Origin: Pacificoceanicola onchidii
GTDB lineage: Bacteria; Pseudomonadota; Alphaproteobacteria; Rhodobacterales; Rhodobacteraceae
DNA length: 60,707 nucleotides
Assembly (NCBI RefSeq): GCF_004804335.1
Contig: NZ_SRXY01000014.1
Span: 1 to 60,707 of the forward strand
Reading direction: 5' to 3'
Both the position numbers and the translations under genes were made by a program. The notes beneath the pieces were generated by a model that searched no databases, had not been told where the DNA came from, and was given only the letters and a program-made list of their open reading frames with translations. Numbering within the stretch: the first letter of the stretch is position 1; each line of letters opens with the position of its first letter. This document shows positions 33,803-43,134 of the stretch, in pieces.

Positions 33803-34990
33803 TCATTGCTTGAGCAACAGCGCCTCGATCTGGGCCAGCCGCTTCGCCTGCGCCTCGATCACCGCCTGTTGCTCCAGCATGTAGAGCGTCATTTCCTCTA
33901 TCTTCTTGAGTTGCGCCATCTGCATCTGCGTGATGTCGAGCCCGTCCCGCGCCACATCCGCTGCCGAGGGCACCTCCGGCAAATGCCCGTTCTGGTCAAT
34001 AAACGCCGAAACCTCCGACAAAGGCCGCAGATCATAGCCCGGTTCGAACACGTAATCGGGCACGTTGAGCGTTGTGGACCCCGAAATGAATGCACCGGGC
34101 ACTGTCAGATCGCCATCCGCTGTCAGGCTCATCTCCGGCCCGTCCGCCACGGCGTCCGAGATGATGAACCGATTTGGTGAAGCGTTTTCGTGCACGAAAT
34201 ACCAGGTTGTGCCCGCGCTTGTGTTATCGAGCGTAAAATACGAGCCGCCCTTGTTGCGCATGGTCAGAAGCCCGCGCACCGCCGTTGACGAGTTGGCGTT
34301 TTCCACCACGATGCCCTGCGCATCATCGGCGGTGCCGTCGTAGCTCAGAATGTGCAGCGGCGCGGATGGCGTGCTTGTGCCAAGCCCCACATTCCCGGTG
34401 CTTGCAAAGCGCACCGTATTGGCCGGAGCGTTGTTTTCCAGCACAAACGGTGTGGTGCCGAAATAGGCCTGATCACGCAGAACCAGACCGTCTGCGGTGG
34501 TGTCGATGCTCCAATCAACGCTTTCGGTCGTGTTCTCCATTCGGATCTTGGAAAGGCTCGAACCCACCAGATGCAAGCCCGCCAGGGGCAGTTCCGTCCC
34601 GAGGCCAACCCGGTTGAATTCATCGAGAACCATGGTCGACGCCGCCGCGCCTGCCTTGATCATCAGAACTTCCGCCCCGGAGGTGGCGTCAATGAACAAC
34701 AGCTGGTTTTCGCCGCCCTCCGAAATAGCCTCGTCGTCATTGGCCCGGATTGTCCAATCGTTCCTCGGGAAAGACACGCTCGATTCATCCACAAAGGAGA
34801 TTTGTGTCCGAATGTCCTTCAGCTTCACCTCGGCTGCGTTGCTGGGATAGGTTTCGCTGGCCAAACATTCGCTCCCAACACAAAGGTTGCGCGAGATCGT
34901 CGGATCGGTGGTCGGGAGCAGGTCCGCAAAGACAGGCCCGGACAGCGGGGCCATCAGGGCCGCAGCGACAAAAACTCGGGTACCAGACAT
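33803..34990 (-). CDS. Secreted fibre-like protein, paralogue 1 (type A end)
   Basis: 395 residues from the ATG at 34990 (gggagag ribosome site). It has a signal peptide (MSGTRVFVAAALMAPLSGPVFA) and a cysteine pair in NLCVGSECL. A beta-repeat part with GRVGLGTELP/GNVGLGTSTP-like units (VGLGTELPLAGLHL, VGLGTSTPSAPLHI) follows, then the shared module (YFTLDN...TWYFVHENA...ISDAVADGPEMSLTADGDLTVPG). The end is type A (VPDYVFEPGYDLRPLSEVSAFI...HLPEVPSA) with a final coiled coil. The last part resembles C-terminal regions of tail-fibre-domain proteins. It is the most downstream member of the seven-gene array. Confidence 0.85.
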   Translation of the reverse strand: MSGTRVFVAAALMAPLSGPVFADLLPTTDPTISRNLCVGSECLASETYPSNAAEVKLKDIRTQISFVDESSVSFPRNDWTIRANDDEAISEGGENQLLFIDATSGAEVLMIKAGAAASTMVLDEFNRVGLGTELPLAGLHLVGSSLSKIRMENTTESVDWSIDTTADGLVLRDQAYFGTTPFVLENNAPANTVRFASTGNVGLGTSTPSAPLHILSYDGTADDAQGIVVENANSSTAVRGLLTMRNKGGSYFTLDNTSAGTTWYFVHENASPNRFIISDAVADGPEMSLTADGDLTVPGAFISGSTTLNVPDYVFEPGYDLRPLSEVSAFIDQNGHLPEVPSAADVARDGLDITQMQMAQLKKIEEMTLYMLEQQAVIEAQAKRLAQIEALLLKQ

Positions 34991-35131
34991 CACACTCTCC
35001 CTTTGTATATGTTCGGGCTGGGCCGGAAATGATCCCCGTCCAGACCCAAATCGCGTTATCTTGGGCAAACATCCCCTGATTTCAAAGCACAATCTCGGCG
35101 CTCAGCCGCACGCACACAAGTGAGGAGATCG

Positions 35132-36397
35132 TTACCTTTCAGACAACAAAGCCTCGATCCGGGCCAGCCGCGCTGCCAGAACCGCATTCTCCTGCGCCTG
35201 CGCTTGATTGACCTGAACCTGCGCGTCGATCACCGCCTGTTGTTCGAGGATATAGAGCGTCAGCTCTTCGATCTTCTTGAGCTGCGCCATCTGCATCTGC
35301 GTGATGTCGAGCCCGTCGCGCGCGACATCCGCCGCCGAGGGCACCTCCGGCAGGTGCTGGTTCTCAGCGATGAACGCCGAGACCTCCGACAAAGGCCGCA
35401 GATCATAATCCGGCTCGAACACATAATCGGGCACGTTCAGCGTTGTCGCCCCGGAAATGAAGTTGCCCGGCACCGTCAGATCGCCATCCGCCGTCAGGCT
35501 CATCTCCGGCCCGTCCGCCACCGCATCGGAGATGATAAACCGGTTCGGCGCGGCATTTTCGTGCACGAAATACCAGGTCGTCCCGGCATCGGTGTTGTCG
35601 AGCGTGAAGTAAGAGCCGCCATTGTTCTCCATCTTGAACATCTCGCGCGACACACCCTCTGTGCCATCCCGGTTCTCAACCAGCACAGACGCCGTGCCAT
35701 CGTCCCGCTGGATATGCAGCGACGCGGTGGCGTTTGAAGAGCCGATCCCGATATTGCCATCGTCAAACACGGACAAGGCATAGGTCGGCGCCCCGGCATT
35801 TACCCGGAAAGGAAAGGTCACGGCCAGTTCGTCATGCATGACAAACCCGCCCGCTGCCACGGTCATTTCAAAAACCTGCGGCGTGAGTGTTGTGCTGTCC
35901 TGTTCGATCCGGATCGTCGGGGCATTGCTGCCGACGATATGCAAAGCCTGCTGCGGCAAAATCGTACCAAGCCCGACATTGTTGCCAGCCACGACCAGCC
36001 CGCTCTCCCGCGCCCCGCCCCGCACGGTGAAAGGGATATTGCCGGTCTCGCCGTCCTTGATCGAAAACCGCTCAAGCCCGCCGCTGTCCGGTTCATTGAC
36101 GATCAGCTTCCATTCGCGGTCCGGAAAGGGCGGGCTGGAGGTGTCAACAAAGGTGACCGACGGGGTCGCATCCCGCAGCTTGAGCGTCACATCCCCGCCA
36201 AAGGTCTCGGTGCTGGTGCAGCCGCCGCCAATGCAGGTCGACGCGCCCAGAACGGTGATATCATCGACAAACAGATCCGCGGTGGTGGTGTCGCTGTCGG
36301 AAATGACCACCCCGCTGGTGAAGGTGTCCTGTGCGGCGGCGGTCTGGATGAGGCCAAACGCGCAGAGACCGCAGGCGGCGAGCCGTGTCAAATCCAT
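35132..36397 (-). CDS. Secreted fibre-like protein, paralogue 2 (type A end)
   Basis: 421 residues from the ATG at 36397. The signal peptide is MDLTRLAACGLCAFGLIQTAAA. Its N-terminal part differs from its sisters: the cysteine pair is in ASTCIGGGCTS and the next block is TETFGGDVTLKLRDATPSVTF. The VGLGT/IGIGSSN beta repeats, the shared YFTLDNTDAGTTWYFVHEN module and the type A end follow. It has the longest C-terminal coiled coil of the set (QAVIDAQVQVNQAQAQENAV). The gap to paralogue 1 is 141 bases and holds no gene. Confidence 0.85.
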   Translation of the reverse strand: MDLTRLAACGLCAFGLIQTAAAQDTFTSGVVISDSDTTTADLFVDDITVLGASTCIGGGCTSTETFGGDVTLKLRDATPSVTFVDTSSPPFPDREWKLIVNEPDSGGLERFSIKDGETGNIPFTVRGGARESGLVVAGNNVGLGTILPQQALHIVGSNAPTIRIEQDSTTLTPQVFEMTVAAGGFVMHDELAVTFPFRVNAGAPTYALSVFDDGNIGIGSSNATASLHIQRDDGTASVLVENRDGTEGVSREMFKMENNGGSYFTLDNTDAGTTWYFVHENAAPNRFIISDAVADGPEMSLTADGDLTVPGNFISGATTLNVPDYVFEPDYDLRPLSEVSAFIAENQHLPEVPSAADVARDGLDITQMQMAQLKKIEELTLYILEQQAVIDAQVQVNQAQAQENAVLAARLARIEALLSER

Positions 36398-36531
36398 CTG
36401 ATCAAATCTCCCGCCACCCGCGCGAGGCGCGGACAGCTGATAACTCCGTGTCCAATCGGCCCGCCCCCCCCCCGGCCGGACCTCTACGGCAAAGCTAGGG
36501 GCCGGGCCCGGGTCTGTCAAAACGCCGGGTT

Positions 36532-37737
36532 TTAGCGAGCCTCCAGCGCCTCCAAAGCCTCCAGCCGCGCCTCAAGCGCACGCAGCCGGGTCAGTTCCGC
36601 CTCCTGCGCCAGTGTGTAGAGCGTCAGCTCTTCGACCTTCTTCAAAAGCCGCATCTGCATGTCGGTCATATCCAGACCATCCTTTGCGATCTGTGCCGCA
36701 GAAGGCACCTCCGGCAAATGCCCGTTCTGGTCAATAAACGCCGAGACCTCCGACAAAGGCCGCAGATCATAGCCCGGCTCGAACACGTAATCGGGGACGT
36801 TGAGCGTTGTACTCCCTGAAATAAACGTGCCGGGGACGGTCAGATCGCCATCCGCCGTCAGGCTCATCTCCGGCCCGTCGGCCACCGCATCGGAAATGAT
36901 AAACCGGTTGGGCGCGGCGTTTTCATGCACGAAGTACCACGCCGTGCCGGACCCGCTGTTTTCGAGCGTGAAGTAAGACCCGCCGTTGCTGGCCATCTTG
37001 AACATTTCACGCGGCACGCCCGCATTGCCGCCGGTGTTCTCAACCAGAATGCTCGCGCTGCCATCTTCGCGCTCGACGTGCAGCGCCGCAGCGGGAGAAC
37101 TGGCACCCACCCCGACTCTGCCTGAGCTGCCGACCATGAGCGAATTGCCGGGCGCGCCGGGGCCCACGAAGAACGGCGTTTCGCTCCCTGTTACATCACG
37201 GAGAAAAAACCCGATCGACGTCCCCTGCATGTCCCAAATGTAGGGAAAGTCAGTGGCATCCTCGAACCGGATTCCCACATTACCAAAGGTCCCCCCGCCT
37301 ATGATATGCAGGTTCTCCTGCGGCAGCATGGTGCCCAGCCCGATCTTGCCATCATCCGCCACATAAAGCCCATTCGCCGGTGCCCCGGCTTCCACGACAA
37401 ACGGCCGCACACCGCCGCCGGTGACGTCCTCGATTGCGAAATAGTCCGCGCCCGACGGGGCGGTGTCGTTGGCCACAAGCGACCATTTGTTCTGCGGAAA
37501 GCTCGGGTTCGTTGTGCTGTCGTCAAAGTCGATCCGCGTGTTGCCATCGTGCAGGCGCAACGTCGCGCCGCCCGCCGCGTCCAGCGAGAAGGACCCGGTC
37601 GGATTGTCCGGGCACAACTGGCCAAGACAGAGCGAGCGGCGGATGGTGGCGTCGGATGAGGCTTCAAGCACCTGGGCCGTGGCCCCGGACGCGGGGGCGA
37701 GCAGCAGCACGGCGAGAAGGGCAAAAGGTCTGGTCAT
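36532..37737 (-). CDS. Secreted fibre-like protein, paralogue 3 (type A end)
   Basis: 401 residues from the ATG at 37737 with a strong aggagat ribosome site. The signal peptide is MTRPFALLAVLLLAPASGATA and the cysteine pair is in LCLGQLCPD. Two beta-repeat units (IGLGTMLPQENLHI; VGVGASSPAAALHV) flank a variable part containing PFFVGPGAPGNSLMV. Its shared module reads YFTLENSGSGTAWYFVHEN, slightly diverged. The end is type A but uses SAAQIAKDGLDMTDMQMRLLKKVEE before a leucine-rich coil (LRALEARLEALEALEAR). Confidence 0.85.
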   Translation of the reverse strand: MTRPFALLAVLLLAPASGATAQVLEASSDATIRRSLCLGQLCPDNPTGSFSLDAAGGATLRLHDGNTRIDFDDSTTNPSFPQNKWSLVANDTAPSGADYFAIEDVTGGGVRPFVVEAGAPANGLYVADDGKIGLGTMLPQENLHIIGGGTFGNVGIRFEDATDFPYIWDMQGTSIGFFLRDVTGSETPFFVGPGAPGNSLMVGSSGRVGVGASSPAAALHVEREDGSASILVENTGGNAGVPREMFKMASNGGSYFTLENSGSGTAWYFVHENAAPNRFIISDAVADGPEMSLTADGDLTVPGTFISGSTTLNVPDYVFEPGYDLRPLSEVSAFIDQNGHLPEVPSAAQIAKDGLDMTDMQMRLLKKVEELTLYTLAQEAELTRLRALEARLEALEALEAR

Positions 37738-37847
37738 GCGGATCTCCTGATGGGGTATTGCGCGCAAAGTGGTGGATTGCCCGCGGACGATACCCGTGTC
37801 GCGGGCGGTCACAAAATCAAATAAGCGCCCGGCGTTTCCGGCGGCGC

Positions 37848-39140
37848 TCACTCTGCGGTCAAAAGCGCTTCGAGCCGGGCCACGCGCTCTGCCAGATCGG
37901 CATTCTCGCGCGCCTGCGCTTCGATGATCTCTTGCTGCTCAAGCGTATAGAGCGTCAGCTCTTCGATCTTCTTGAGCTGCACCAGCTGCATGCTTGTCAT
38001 GTCCAGCCCATCGCGCGCTACATCCGCCGCAGAGGGCACCTCCGGCAGGTGGCCGTTCGCATCAATAAAGGCCGAAACCTCTGAAAGCGGCTTGAGATCA
38101 TAACCCGCCTCGAACACGTAATCGGGCACGTTCAGCGCCGCACCACCCACGGCAAACCCGCCCTCCACGGTCAGAAGACCATCCGCCGTCAAGGTCATTT
38201 CCGGCCCGTCCGCCACCCCATCGGTGATGATAAAGCGGTTCGGCGAAGCGTTTTCATGCACGAAGAACCACGTGGTCCCGGACCCTGTGTTGTCGAGCGT
38301 GAAGAAAGAGCCGCCGTTGCTCGCCATCTTGAACATCTCGCGCGCCACACCCGCATCGCCGCCGGTGTTCTCAACGGTCAGGCTGGCGCTGCCATCGGCC
38401 CGCACCACATGCAGCGGCACGAGGGGGTTCGAGGTGCCCATCCCCACATTGCCGTTGTCGCCTTCGATGAACAACGCATTCACGTCGGTTGCCGAAGAGT
38501 ACCGCAGGTTGAAAGCCGCGGTCTGCTGGCGGTTGATGATCATCCCCGTCGGGGTCAGGTCTAAGGAAAAACTCGGAACACCGCCGTTGCGGACCAAGAA
38601 AGGCCTGGTCCCTGCCGTGATGTCGTAAATGCTGAACTCCGCACCGCCACCAACCTGCATTTCAAAAGTCTGCGACACGCTGGCGCGATTGATCCGAATA
38701 GCCGGATCCGCGGTTGTTTCAACATGCAGCGGTGCCTGCGGCAGTTCGGTGCCAAGGCCAACATTGCCAACGCTTGAGAGAACCATCGTCGAATCCGGCG
38801 CGCCGGCTTTGATCGTCAGGATTTCGGTCCCGGCGTCGTTATCGATAAACATCAACTGGTCCGCGCCACCGTCGGTGCGATCATTGGCCTGAATAGACCA
38901 GTCCCGCGTTGGAAATGCGGAGGTGGCCGAGGTGTCCACAAACTGAATACGCGTGTTGAGGCCCTTGAGCATGATCTGGTTGAAGTCAGAACTAAACACT
39001 TCGTTCGTGAGGCAACCGAAACCGACGCAGAGGTTTTCACGTATGCTCGGGCTGGTATCCGACAGCACCTCGGCAAAGACGGGCGTGGCAAGGGTCGCGC
39101 TCAGGGTTGTGGCGCTCAGAATAGAGAGAAGACGGGGCAT
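37848..39140 (-). CDS. Secreted fibre-like protein, paralogue 4 (type A end)
   Basis: 430 residues from the ATG at 39140. The signal peptide is MPRLLSILSATTLSATLATPVFA and the cysteine pair is in NLCVGFGCLTNE. It is the longest member, with three beta-repeat regions (VGLGTELPQAPLHV, an extra TGMIINRQQTAAFNLRYSS block, VGMGTSNPLVPLHV). Its shared module has FFTLDNTGSGTTWFFVHENASPNRFIITDGV, the most diverged copy, and the end is type A. The ribosome site is weaker than in its sisters. Confidence 0.85.
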   Translation of the reverse strand: MPRLLSILSATTLSATLATPVFAEVLSDTSPSIRENLCVGFGCLTNEVFSSDFNQIMLKGLNTRIQFVDTSATSAFPTRDWSIQANDRTDGGADQLMFIDNDAGTEILTIKAGAPDSTMVLSSVGNVGLGTELPQAPLHVETTADPAIRINRASVSQTFEMQVGGGAEFSIYDITAGTRPFLVRNGGVPSFSLDLTPTGMIINRQQTAAFNLRYSSATDVNALFIEGDNGNVGMGTSNPLVPLHVVRADGSASLTVENTGGDAGVAREMFKMASNGGSFFTLDNTGSGTTWFFVHENASPNRFIITDGVADGPEMTLTADGLLTVEGGFAVGGAALNVPDYVFEAGYDLKPLSEVSAFIDANGHLPEVPSAADVARDGLDMTSMQLVQLKKIEELTLYTLEQQEIIEAQARENADLAERVARLEALLTAE

Positions 39141-39258
39141 TAGCGTATCCAGAATCCAAAAGTTGCAAGGCAAAGATGTAAGGTACGTTAACCTTTTTTG
39201 GATTTAACGCCAAAGAAACTTGGGCCTCCCGGCGATTTTCCCGTTCTGGTTGAGACAC

Positions 39259-40464
39259 TTACGGCTTGAGCAGGAGCGCCTCAATCCGGTCCAGCCGCGC
39301 GGCGAGGGCTGTGTTCTCACGCGCCTGCGCCGCCATCTGCGCCGCCATCGCCGCGTTCTGCTCATGCAATTCGGCGATATACAGATGCGCCTTTTCCAGC
39401 TCATTCAGCATCCCGCCAGTCATCGCCGTGATGTTGAACGGGCCGTCTTCGGGCGTCGGGCCGACGTTCGGCAGATGCTTCCTCTCACGCATCATCGCCG
39501 CCTGTTCGGCAATGCTCGGCAGTGGGTAGTCTTCGTCAAACACCCGGTCACACCCCGCCGCACAGCTCCCGGCGGTGAAAAGCTGGCCGGGGATCGTCAG
39601 ATCCCCATCCGCCGTCAGGCTCATCTCTGGCCCGTCCGCCACGGCGTCCGAAATAATGAACCGGTTCGGCGCGGCGTTTTCGTGCACGAAATACCAGGTC
39701 GTCCCGGCATCGGTGTTGTCGAGCGTGAAGTAAGAGCCGCCATTATTGACCATGGCGAACATCTCCTGCGCGCCGGACGAGCCCGTGTCCAGGATCAGAA
39801 TCCGGGCGCTGTTGTCATTGCGCCTGATGTGCACAGGTGCGGTGGGGGCGGATGTACCCAGACCAAGATCGCCGGTGTCCTCAAGCCACATTGAGTTGGT
39901 CGGTGCACCGTTCTCCAGGAAGAACGGAAAAGCCTGCAATCCGTCCCGATCCAGCAGGCCAAAGCCGTCGCTCCCAATGCTGATTTCCCAATCCGCACCG
40001 GAGTTCGTGTGCTGCAAACGGACTTTCGAGACGCTCGACGATACCATGTGCAGATCCGCTTGCGGCATTTCGGTCCCAAACCCGATCCGACCCTGAGCAT
40101 CCACAACCAGCGACGCCGCCGGAGCGCCGCCTTTGATCGCCATGACTTCGGCGTTATTTGTCTCATCGACGAAGATCAGCTGGTCTTCACCGTTAACCAG
40201 TCGGTCGTTGGCCTGGATCGCCCAGTCATAGGAGGGAAAACCTGTTGCGGTCGACGTGTCTTCAAAGATCACCCGCGTCGAGTTGCCCTTCATCTTGAGC
40301 TGGCGGAAGTCGCTGTCAAAGCTCTCGTCGTCGACACAGTCGGAGCCGACACACAGGTTGTTCCGGATGGAGGGGTTGGTGCCCGACAAAAGCTCGGCAC
40401 AAGCCGGGGCGGCAAGCGCTGCGCCGAGAGCCACGGTGGTCAGTAGATGCGAAATACGGGGCAT
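39259..40464 (-). CDS. Secreted fibre-like protein, paralogue 5 (type B end)
   Basis: 401 residues from the ATG at 40464 (aggagac ribosome site). The signal peptide is MPRISHLLTTVALGAALAAPACA and the cysteine pair is in NLCVGSDCVDD. The N-terminal half is closest to paralogues 6 and 7 (IGFGTEMPQADLHM, LGLGTSAPTAPVHI). After the invariant YFTLDNTDAGTTWYFVHEN module the C-terminal part switches to type B: GSCAAGCDRVFDEDYPLPSI, then KHLPNVGPTPEDGPFNITAM, LEKAHLYIAELHEQNAAMA and a coil. Type B adds a second cysteine pair (CAAGC). Confidence 0.85.
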   Translation of the reverse strand: MPRISHLLTTVALGAALAAPACAELLSGTNPSIRNNLCVGSDCVDDESFDSDFRQLKMKGNSTRVIFEDTSTATGFPSYDWAIQANDRLVNGEDQLIFVDETNNAEVMAIKGGAPAASLVVDAQGRIGFGTEMPQADLHMVSSSVSKVRLQHTNSGADWEISIGSDGFGLLDRDGLQAFPFFLENGAPTNSMWLEDTGDLGLGTSAPTAPVHIRRNDNSARILILDTGSSGAQEMFAMVNNGGSYFTLDNTDAGTTWYFVHENAAPNRFIISDAVADGPEMSLTADGDLTIPGQLFTAGSCAAGCDRVFDEDYPLPSIAEQAAMMRERKHLPNVGPTPEDGPFNITAMTGGMLNELEKAHLYIAELHEQNAAMAAQMAAQARENTALAARLDRIEALLLKP

Positions 40465-40548
40465 GACGTCTCCTAAAGGTTTTGTACAATGTAGTCCGGG
40501 CCGGGCCGGCCCCTTGAACGCGGGTAATCAGGAAAAGGGTCCGCTTCG

Positions 40549-41721
40549 TTAGTCTTGCGCCATTTGCGCCTCGACCTGGGCCAAGCGTTCTGCCAAGGCT
40601 GCGTTTTCACGCCCCTGCGCCTCGATCACCGCCTGCATCTCCAGCATATAGAGCGTCATCTCCTCGATCTTCTTGAGCTGGGTCATTTGCATGCTTGTCA
40701 TGTCCAGCCCGTCCCGCGCCACCTCCGCGGCAGAAGGCACCTCCGGCAAATGACCATTCTCATCAATGAACGCCGAAACCTCCGACAAGGGCCGCAGATC
40801 ATAGCCCGGCTCAAACACGTAATCCGGCACGTTCAGCGCCGTACTGCCCACAACAAACCCGCCCGGCACAGTCAGGACACCATCCGCCGTCAGGCTCATC
40901 TCCGGCCCGTCCGCCACCGCATCGGAGATGATAAACCGGTTCGGCGCGGCGTTTTCGTGCACGAAATACCAGGTCGTCCCGGCATCCGTGTTGTCGAGCG
41001 TAAAGTAGGATCCGCCGTTGTTGACCATGGCAAACATCTCCTGCGCACCGGACGATCCCGTGTCCCGGACCCGAATGCGGGCGCTGTTGTCGCTGCGGAA
41101 AATGTCCACAGACGCCTCGGGCTTGTTTGTGCCAAAGCCCAGATCCCCGGTGTCTTCGATCCAGAATGCGTCGCTTGGTGCGCCCGTTTCCACAAAGAAA
41201 GGCTCGGTTGTTCCCGGACGTTCAAGCAGGCCGAGCCCGGCACTCCCGATGTTGATGTCCCAATCCGCGCCGGCGCTGGTGTTCTGCATGCGGAGCTTGG
41301 AGACGTTTCCCGTGATAATATGCAGATCGGCCTGTGGCAAAGACGTGCCAACCCCCACATTTCCAAAGCTGTTCACATAGAGCGCATTGTCGGGTGCCCC
41401 CGCATCAAGCCGCAGGACTTGGCGGTCTGTTTCATCGTCAACAATGGCAAAATACTCCGCGCCGTTTATCGTCGAATCGTTGGCCTGGAGCAGCCAGTCG
41501 TTGGAGGGATAACTAGGACCAATGGAGGTGTCTTCGAAATACAGACGCGTGTTGTTCTCTTTCACCTTCATTGGCGCAGCAGAAAAGCCCTCGGCCGCGA
41601 CGCAATCGGCGCCGACACAGAGGGAACCATCAACACTGTGATTGCCCGTCAGAACCGTCTGGGCATGGCTGGCAACGGGCAAGAAGCTGGCGAGCGCCAA
41701 CGGGGCGATCAAGCGGATCAT
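40549..41721 (-). CDS. Secreted fibre-like protein, paralogue 6 (type A end)
   Basis: 390 residues, with an aaagga ribosome site. The signal peptide is MIRLIAPLALASFLPVASHA and the cysteine pair is in SLCVGADCVAAE. It has VGVGTSLPQADLHI and LGFGTNKPEASVDI repeats. The shared module is nearly identical to paralogues 2 and 5, down to the flanking RDTGSSGAQEMFAMVNNGGS shared with paralogue 5, yet the end is type A. This looks like recombination between sister genes. Confidence 0.85.
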   Translation of the reverse strand: MIRLIAPLALASFLPVASHAQTVLTGNHSVDGSLCVGADCVAAEGFSAAPMKVKENNTRLYFEDTSIGPSYPSNDWLLQANDSTINGAEYFAIVDDETDRQVLRLDAGAPDNALYVNSFGNVGVGTSLPQADLHIITGNVSKLRMQNTSAGADWDINIGSAGLGLLERPGTTEPFFVETGAPSDAFWIEDTGDLGFGTNKPEASVDIFRSDNSARIRVRDTGSSGAQEMFAMVNNGGSYFTLDNTDAGTTWYFVHENAAPNRFIISDAVADGPEMSLTADGVLTVPGGFVVGSTALNVPDYVFEPGYDLRPLSEVSAFIDENGHLPEVPSAAEVARDGLDMTSMQMTQLKKIEEMTLYMLEMQAVIEAQGRENAALAERLAQVEAQMAQD

Positions 41722-41797
41722 GGAGAAGTCCTTTCACAATGAGTGTCAAAATCTTCGGCGGAACCTAGCGCAACGGCCCGACCCCGGCAAATCCAGG

Positions 41798-43033
41798 TCA
41801 ATGGGCGGGACCACCCGCCTCCAGCGCCTCCAGCCGTGCGGTCAGATCGGCCAGGTGCTGGCTGTGCTCGGCCTTGATCGTCGCCATCTGCGCCGCCATC
41901 GCCGCGTTCTGCTCATGCAACTCGGCGATATAAAGATGCGCCTTCTCAAGCTCATTCAGCATCCCGCCGGTCATCGCCGTGATGTTGAACGGGCCGTCTT
42001 CGGGCGTCGGGCCAACGTTCGGCAGATGCTTGTTCTCGCGCATCATCGCCGCCTGCTCGGCAATGCTCGGCAGCGAGTAATCGGCGTCAAACACCCGATC
42101 ACACCCCGCCGCACAGCTCCCGGCGGTAAAGAGCTGGCCGGGTATCGTCAGATCGCCATCCGCCGTCAGGCTCATCTCCGGCCCATCCGCCACCGCATCG
42201 GTGATGATAAACCGGTTCGGCGCGGCGTTTTCGTGCACAAAATACCAGGTCGTCCCGGCATCGGTGTTGTCCAGCGTGAAATAAGAGCCGCCGTTGTTGC
42301 GCATGGTGAACATGCCGCGCACGCCGGGTGTCAGGCTGGTGTTTTCCACCCGAATGCCCTGGTTCTCATCAGTGTCAGCATTGCTGCTACGGATGTGCAG
42401 AGGTGCGTCAGGCCCATCTGTCCCAAGCCCCACATCCCCCGTGGGCGCCACCCAGAACGCACTGTCCGGCGCGCCGTTCTCGATCATGAACGGAAAGGCC
42501 CCTGCGTTCGACAGTTCGCGCAATCCTAGCCCGGTCCCTCCAAGGCTAAGCTCCCAATCCTTATTGTAAGTCTCCGAGACCATCCGGATCTTGCCTGATG
42601 CCCCGGACGACATATGCAGATCGGCCTGCGGCAACTCCGTCCCCAGCCCCAGCCTGCCAGAACCATTCACAACAAGGCTCGATTCCGGGGCGCCGGCCTT
42701 GATCTTCACAATCTCCACATCGCCCGCCGTGACATCGACGATCATCAACTGATCTTCGCCCCCGCCGGACACCTCATTGGCCTGGATCGCCCAATCGTTG
42801 TCGGCAAAGCTGGCGCTTGTAGAGCTGTCATCAAACACGATGCGCGTGTTGGTATGCTCGATCTTGAGCTGATTGAAATCGTTGGAGAAACTCTCGTCCA
42901 CGTCGCAGAAAGAGCCAATGCACAGGTTGTTGCGAATGGTCGGGCTGGTGCTGGACAGAACCTCGGCACCCACTGGTCCGGCAAGCGCACCACCAAGGGC
43001 AGCAAAACAAAGAAGCGTCGGGGAACGGCGCAT
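41798..43033 (-). CDS. Secreted fibre-like protein, paralogue 7 (type B end)
   Basis: 411 residues. The signal peptide is MRRSPTLLCFAALGGALAGPVGA and the cysteine pair is in NLCIGSFCDVD. It has LGLGTELPQADLHM and VGLGTDGPDAPLHI repeats, the invariant central module, and the type B end with CAAGC, almost identical to paralogue 5 over the last ~120 residues except for a different terminal coil (ATIKAEHSQHLADLTARLEA). It is first in transcription order, about 100 bases downstream of the protease-Sel1 gene. Confidence 0.85.
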   Translation of the reverse strand: MRRSPTLLCFAALGGALAGPVGAEVLSSTSPTIRNNLCIGSFCDVDESFSNDFNQLKIEHTNTRIVFDDSSTSASFADNDWAIQANEVSGGGEDQLMIVDVTAGDVEIVKIKAGAPESSLVVNGSGRLGLGTELPQADLHMSSGASGKIRMVSETYNKDWELSLGGTGLGLRELSNAGAFPFMIENGAPDSAFWVAPTGDVGLGTDGPDAPLHIRSSNADTDENQGIRVENTSLTPGVRGMFTMRNNGGSYFTLDNTDAGTTWYFVHENAAPNRFIITDAVADGPEMSLTADGDLTIPGQLFTAGSCAAGCDRVFDADYSLPSIAEQAAMMRENKHLPNVGPTPEDGPFNITAMTGGMLNELEKAHLYIAELHEQNAAMAAQMATIKAEHSQHLADLTARLEALEAGGPAH

Positions 43034-43134
43034 GGAAATCTCCGGTCTTTATGTCATTTCCGGCAAGCTAACGCCCTGTCCGCAAAACACAAAGTGTTGA
43101 ATTCCTTGCTCCGCCCCCCGGCGTCAAACCTTGC

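Larger units (their letters stand above)
33803..43033 (-). repeat. Seven-copy tandem paralogue array with a conserved central cassette
   Basis: Each gene carries a ~120-bp cassette, nearly identical between copies, at about 34131-34255, 35501-35622, 36865-36985, 38200-38320, 39628-39750, 40903-41021 and 42178-42298. N-terminal segments are much more diverged. Two alternative 3' segments (type A: five genes; type B: two genes) are attached to the same cassette, a pattern expected from duplication plus gene conversion. Confidence 0.85.

Noticed and set aside
33803-43033. CRISPR-like or tandem DNA repeat array
   Set aside because: The repeated ~120-bp cassettes are spaced more than 1 kb apart, lie inside reading frames and keep the codon phase, so they are gene paralogy rather than a CRISPR or satellite.
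33803-43033. Prophage tail module
   Set aside because: Although the C-terminal parts resemble tail-fibre domains, every gene has a signal peptide and there are no capsid, terminase, baseplate, integrase or lysis genes in the window.
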